In this document: piece after piece, positions 6,907-9,487 of the stretch
How positions within the stretch are numbered: the stretch's first letter is position 1
Layout: each line of letters begins with the position of its first letter
From: an uncultured Eubacteriales bacterium
Lineage (GTDB): Bacteria > Bacillota > Clostridia > Lachnospirales > Bianqueaceae
Length of the DNA: 9,487 bases
Reading direction: 5' to 3'
NCBI GenBank assembly: GCA_902782895.1
Contig: CACZPA010000130.1
Span: 1-9,487 of the forward strand
Notes under the pieces: generated by a model
Databases searched by the model: none
Seen by the model: only the letters and a program-made list of their open reading frames with translations
Told to the model about the DNA's origin: nothing
Translations under genes and position numbers: made by a program

Positions 6907-7758
6907 ATGAAGAATTTAACAGATACCTATACGCTGTATAACGGCGTTAAGATCCCATGCCTTGGCTTCGGCACTTGGCTTGCGGCTTCCGGTGATGAGG
7001 CGGAGAGATCCGTCAGAGCCGCGCTGGAGAGCGGATACCGTCATATCGACACGGCTACGGCTTACGGTAACGAAGAGAGCGTAGGCAAGGCGATCCGCGA
7101 GAGCGGCATCGCGCGCGATGAGCTTTTTGTCACAACCAAGCTCCGCAACCCGCAGCACGGATATGAGTCCACACTGGCCGCTTTCAATGATTCCATCAAG
7201 TGGCTGGGACTGGATTATATCGATCTGTATCTGATCCACTGGCCGGTACCGGGCGATTTCCACGACTGCTGGGAAGAGAAGAACGCCGAGACCTGGAAGG
7301 CTTTTGAGAAGCTGTACAGAGAAGGCTACGTCCGTTCGATCGGCGTCAGCAATTTCTTCCCGCACCATTTGGATAAACTTTACAAGACGGCTAACGTCGG
7401 ACCGATGGTCAATCAGATCAAGCTTGGCCCGGGACTCACGCAGAGAGAAACTGTTCGCTATTGCCGCGGCCGCGAGATGCTGATCGAGGCTTACAGCCCG
7501 ATGGGACACGGCTCCATCTTCAGCTCCGAAGAGATGAAGAAACTGGCAGAGAAATACAACCGTTCGATCGCGCAGATCTGCCTGCGCTACAGCCTGCAGA
7601 TGGGTTATCTGCCGCTGGCCAAGTCCGTCAATCCCGACAGAATCGCGTCCAACGCCAAGATCTTTGATTTCGAGCTGTCCGATGAGGACGTCAAGCTCAT
7701 CAGCGGGATCCAGGGCGAGTGGAGCACCATGCGTGATCCGGACTTCATCACGTTCTGA
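6907..7758 (+). CDS. Aldo/keto reductase
   Basis: An NAD(P)H-dependent carbonyl reductase with a TIM-barrel fold, 283 residues, close to the family's usual 275-290. The catalytic tetrad is complete: D48 and Y53 in GYRHIDTATAYGNE, K78 in VTTKLRN and H111 in YLIHWPVP. Further marks are VKIPCLGFGTW (14-24), SIGVSNF (144-150), EAYSPMGHG (194-202) and the cofactor segment LAKSVNPDRIASN (237-249), where most relatives have IPKS. The barrel strand usually read as NQIE(F/L)HP is NQIKLGP here (169-175), altering two positions near the substrate pocket. It resembles the 2,5-diketogluconate-reductase-like group, but the substrate cannot be told. AGGAGG precedes the ATG by 7 nt; it follows the esterase by 63 nt on the same strand and may act on released sugars or aldehydes. 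Confidence 0.9.
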   Translation: MKNLTDTYTLYNGVKIPCLGFGTWLAASGDEAERSVRAALESGYRHIDTATAYGNEESVGKAIRESGIARDELFVTTKLRNPQHGYESTLAAFNDSIKWLGLDYIDLYLIHWPVPGDFHDCWEEKNAETWKAFEKLYREGYVRSIGVSNFFPHHLDKLYKTANVGPMVNQIKLGPGLTQRETVRYCRGREMLIEAYSPMGHGSIFSSEEMKKLAEKYNRSIAQICLRYSLQMGYLPLAKSVNPDRIASNAKIFDFELSDEDVKLISGIQGEWSTMRDPDFITF

Positions 7759-7795
7759 TCCGTTATTCAGACAGAACCGATTCATGATTCACAAA

Positions 7796-7830
7796 AAAAC
7801 AGACATGGCCGTTATGACCATGTCTGTTTT
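7796..7830. terminator. Bidirectional rho-independent terminator between convergent genes
   Basis: A perfect 13-bp stem: AAAACAGACATGG (7796-7808), a 9-nt loop, and CCATGTCTGTTTT (7818-7830). On the plus strand it ends the aldo/keto reductase transcript with four T. On the minus strand the run of A at 7793-7799 supplies seven T after the stem, so it also ends the sigma factor operon and is stronger in that direction. Confidence 0.88.
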
Positions 7831-7863
7831 CTTGCATTATCCGGATCCGATGCAAGGATCCGG
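7831..7863. repeat. Two overlapping, mutually exclusive inverted repeats
   Basis: CTTGCAT (7831-7837) pairs with ATGCAAG (7850-7856), and CCGGATCC (7841-7848) pairs with GGATCCGG (7856-7863). Both stems are perfect (7 and 8 bp), but each takes bases from the loop or arm of the other, so only one can form at a time. The block lies between the terminator and the stop codon of the minus-strand membrane protein gene and forms part of its 3' untranslated region. It has no T-run of its own. Confidence 0.6.
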
Positions 7864-7864
7864 C

Positions 7865-8797
7865 TCAGCTCCCGATGTTTTCTTGCAGCATTCCGGTCAG
7901 CGCATTGAAGCAGTCCTCCGGTACCTGCACACAGACGTCCAACAGTCCCTGGAAACGGACATATCCGTTCTCATATAATCGAAGATGAATGGTCATGCCA
8001 TCTTTCATCCTGAAATACAGATGGTAGATCTCGGTATCATAGCTGGTAATAATCGTCTTGCCTTCTCTTGCCGGAACGTCCTGCCAGGACATAAACGCGG
8101 CTTTGTCGAGCTGATCAATGAAACGGCTGATGACCCCGCTGCTTTCGTCTAGTTGATACAGTTTGTTCTTGCTGTAATACCATGATTCACGTGTTTCATA
8201 CTGGACAGCGTTGTAATTGCCTGTTAGATGCAGCCGGTCTTCGTACAGTTCCGATCCGTATGTGAGAGTAATTCCGTTGTCACAGATGTATGTAGAGAGG
8301 GCACCGTCTGTTTCTTTTAAACAGAGCATAAAGGAAGGATCATAACCTTTCACGGAATAGAAATCTCCTTTTATGCTTCCTGCGAATTCTACATATCCGT
8401 CTTTGGGTGTCCATTCATTGATGAGTCCGGTTGCGGTTCCGAGATACTCACCGGCAATCTCTGTATTATCAGACCATTCATAAAAGACATAGACATGTCC
8501 CTGATAGATGAAAAACGCAATCATACTCGAATCAGCGTTGCTGTCCGCAGACAGGGTAAACTTTCTTTCCGGGATTGTGACACCGCTTTCAGAAGAGACA
8601 GGGTCAGTGGATGCAGACTTTGAAGACGCGATCTGGTGCCGGATAAAGAGTCCTGCAGCAGCCAGACATAGGCAGGCGGCGACAGCAGCCCATCTGACCC
8701 AGACAGTTCTGTTCACGTTTCTTTTGAAATCTGCAGCACCGGATATCAGATCATCGTCGATATGATCCATCGCTTCGATTATTCTTGGTATACTCAT
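7865..8797 (-). CDS. Single-pass membrane protein, candidate anti-sigma factor or sensor
   Basis: I do not recognise a named family. The 310 residues split into a short cytoplasmic N-terminus with the motif IDDDLISGA (13-21), seen in proteins encoded next to ECF sigma factors in Clostridia; a membrane span at about 36-52, preceded by basic residues (K25, R26, R30, R35), which puts the N-terminus inside; a Ser-rich spacer (58-72); and a large outer domain rich in Tyr, Phe and acidic residues, likely beta-structured. There is no zinc-binding anti-sigma HxxxCxxC motif. The ATG overlaps the sigma factor stop by 4 nt (ATGA), with only a weak AAGAAGG upstream, so translation is probably coupled. 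The context suggests it holds or releases the sigma factor in response to an outside signal. This rests on context more than sequence. Confidence 0.7.
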   Translation of the reverse strand: MSIPRIIEAMDHIDDDLISGAADFKRNVNRTVWVRWAAVAACLCLAAAGLFIRHQIASSKSASTDPVSSESGVTIPERKFTLSADSNADSSMIAFFIYQGHVYVFYEWSDNTEIAGEYLGTATGLINEWTPKDGYVEFAGSIKGDFYSVKGYDPSFMLCLKETDGALSTYICDNGITLTYGSELYEDRLHLTGNYNAVQYETRESWYYSKNKLYQLDESSGVISRFIDQLDKAAFMSWQDVPAREGKTIITSYDTEIYHLYFRMKDGMTIHLRLYENGYVRFQGLLDVCVQVPEDCFNALTGMLQENIGS

Positions 8798-9348
8798 AGA
8801 TCAAAACCTTCTTTCTTCAGATAATCACGCAGTCTGCTGCGGGTGCGGAACAGCATGGATTTGACATTGTTTTCACTCAGCGAATACATCTCTGCAATAC
8901 TGCGAATCGAATCGAAGAACCAGTATCTGCGGATGAACACATTGCGGTTCAGTTCTTTTTCGCCTCGAAGAAAGACACTGATCAGCCTTCCGGCTTCTTC
9001 GTCCCCGATACCCGGGGCAAAGCGGTCGTCCGGAATAGTTTCTCCGAGTTCTGAGATGGATACGGTCTGATCAGCAGAACGCTTTTTGGCGTGAAGTGCA
9101 TCCAGCTTCTTTAGGGACAGATTCCTTGTGATCCGACAGATAAAGGCAGTGAAATTATACGGACGGACCGGCAGTATTCTGTTCCAGACCGCGAGGTACG
9201 TATCATTTACGCACTCATCCGAATCGTTCTTGCTGTGCAGAAGATTCTCGGCTATCCTGAAACACAGCCTGCCGTATTTTCTGTCTGTTTCTGCTATCGC
9301 GCGTTCATCGCGGGCAAAGAAAAGTTCAATGATCTCGGCATCATCCAT
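8794..9348 (-). CDS. ECF-type RNA polymerase sigma factor
   Basis: A 184-residue sigma-70 family protein with the two ECF domains and no region 1 or 3. Region 2 includes DECVNDTYLAVWNRI (44-58) and the DNA-melting part TAFICRITRNLSLKKLD (67-83). Region 4 is the helix-turn-helix RSIAEMYSLSENNVKSMLFR (149-168). I chose ATG 9346-9348 because the family usually starts close to the (D/E)xxIIELxxxRDE motif and GAGGTGA lies 8 nt upstream; GTG at 9358-9360 would add four residues, but its own ribosome site would sit too close. It should direct polymerase to a small regulon, probably including its own promoter (9404-9428). It overlaps the membrane protein gene by 4 nt. Confidence 0.92.
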   Translation of the reverse strand: MDDAEIIELFFARDERAIAETDRKYGRLCFRIAENLLHSKNDSDECVNDTYLAVWNRILPVRPYNFTAFICRITRNLSLKKLDALHAKKRSADQTVSISELGETIPDDRFAPGIGDEEAGRLISVFLRGEKELNRNVFIRRYWFFDSIRSIAEMYSLSENNVKSMLFRTRSRLRDYLKKEGFDL

Positions 9349-9403
9349 GTTGTTTGTCACCTCACCTCATTTGCGATTCCTAAAAGGCCTTTCACTCTAT
9401 AAG

Positions 9404-9428
9404 TACGGTTTTATCCGGAAAGGTTGCA
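9404..9428 (-). promoter_or_regulatory. ECF-style promoter of the sigma factor operon
   Basis: On the minus strand TGCAACCTTT (-35 core TGCAAC at 9423-9428) is followed after 15 bp by CGTA (9404-9407). This resembles promoters read by ECF factors of Gram-positive bacteria, which pair an AAC-containing -35 with a CGT-containing -10. No good sigmaA promoter is seen here. The start of transcription would be near 9397, giving a leader of about 50 nt. Confidence 0.55.
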
Positions 9429-9449
9429 GATTCTCAGGAAAGAATTATT

Positions 9450-9478
9450 AAAAACGGCAGTCTTTGGAGAACTGCTGT
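9450..9478 (-). terminator. Probable terminator of an upstream minus-strand gene
   Basis: On the minus strand ACAGCAGT (9471-9478) and ACTGCCGT (9454-9461) form an 8-bp stem with one A-C mismatch around a 9-nt loop, followed by TTTTT (9450-9454). It would end a gene lying beyond the right edge, which separates that gene from the sigma factor operon. Confidence 0.5.
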
Positions 9479-9487
9479 CTGGAACAT

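Noticed and set aside
6916..7785. A 289-codon minus-strand open frame opposite the aldo/keto reductase
   Set aside because: The plus-strand frame has a complete catalytic tetrad; the opposite frame shows no motif.

Overview
The window looks like a chromosomal segment of a Gram-positive anaerobe of the Firmicutes, most likely class Clostridia (Lachnospiraceae or Oscillospiraceae-like). The reasons are the NAD-dependent (type 1B) pyrD with its pyrK partner, a long type 2 pyrF, strong AGGAGG ribosome sites, a moderately high GC content with sparse AT-rich promoters, and an ECF sigma factor paired with a single-span membrane protein. The family assignment below class level is a guess.

Left arm (1-2115, minus strand): a two-gene operon of a DUF1538 integral membrane protein with two homologous halves and a P-II-like protein of two P-II-type domains, which runs off the left edge. 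The two genes overlap by 8 nt. Its promoter, a set of four 11-bp direct repeats and the promoter of the next operon share a divergent intergenic region (2116-2414). I regard this pair as the least understood system in the window: it looks like a membrane transporter or channel with its own nucleotide-sensing P-II regulator, by analogy with AmtB-GlnK, but its substrate is unknown.

Centre (2415-5071, plus strand): pyrF, pyrK and pyrD, tightly spaced, for the last steps of UMP synthesis (dihydroorotate to orotate, and OMP to UMP). pyrE, which would sit between these reactions, is not in the window. Directly downstream on the same strand are two tandem paralogous alpha/beta hydrolases of the acetyl-esterase type (5161-5985 and 6022-6843) and an aldo/keto reductase (6907-7758). 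They may be read from the pyr promoter or from a promoter I could not identify. A bidirectional terminator (7796-7830) closes this strand.

Right arm (7865-9348, minus strand): an ECF sigma factor followed, with a 4-nt overlap, by a single-pass membrane protein that is a candidate anti-sigma factor or sensor. Upstream of the sigma gene is an ECF-style promoter (TGCAAC, 15-bp spacer, CGTA) rather than a housekeeping one, which suggests autoregulation. A probable terminator of a further minus-strand gene lies at the right edge.

No tRNA, rRNA, CRISPR array, insertion sequence or phage gene was seen. No stretch longer than 300 bases lacks a gene.
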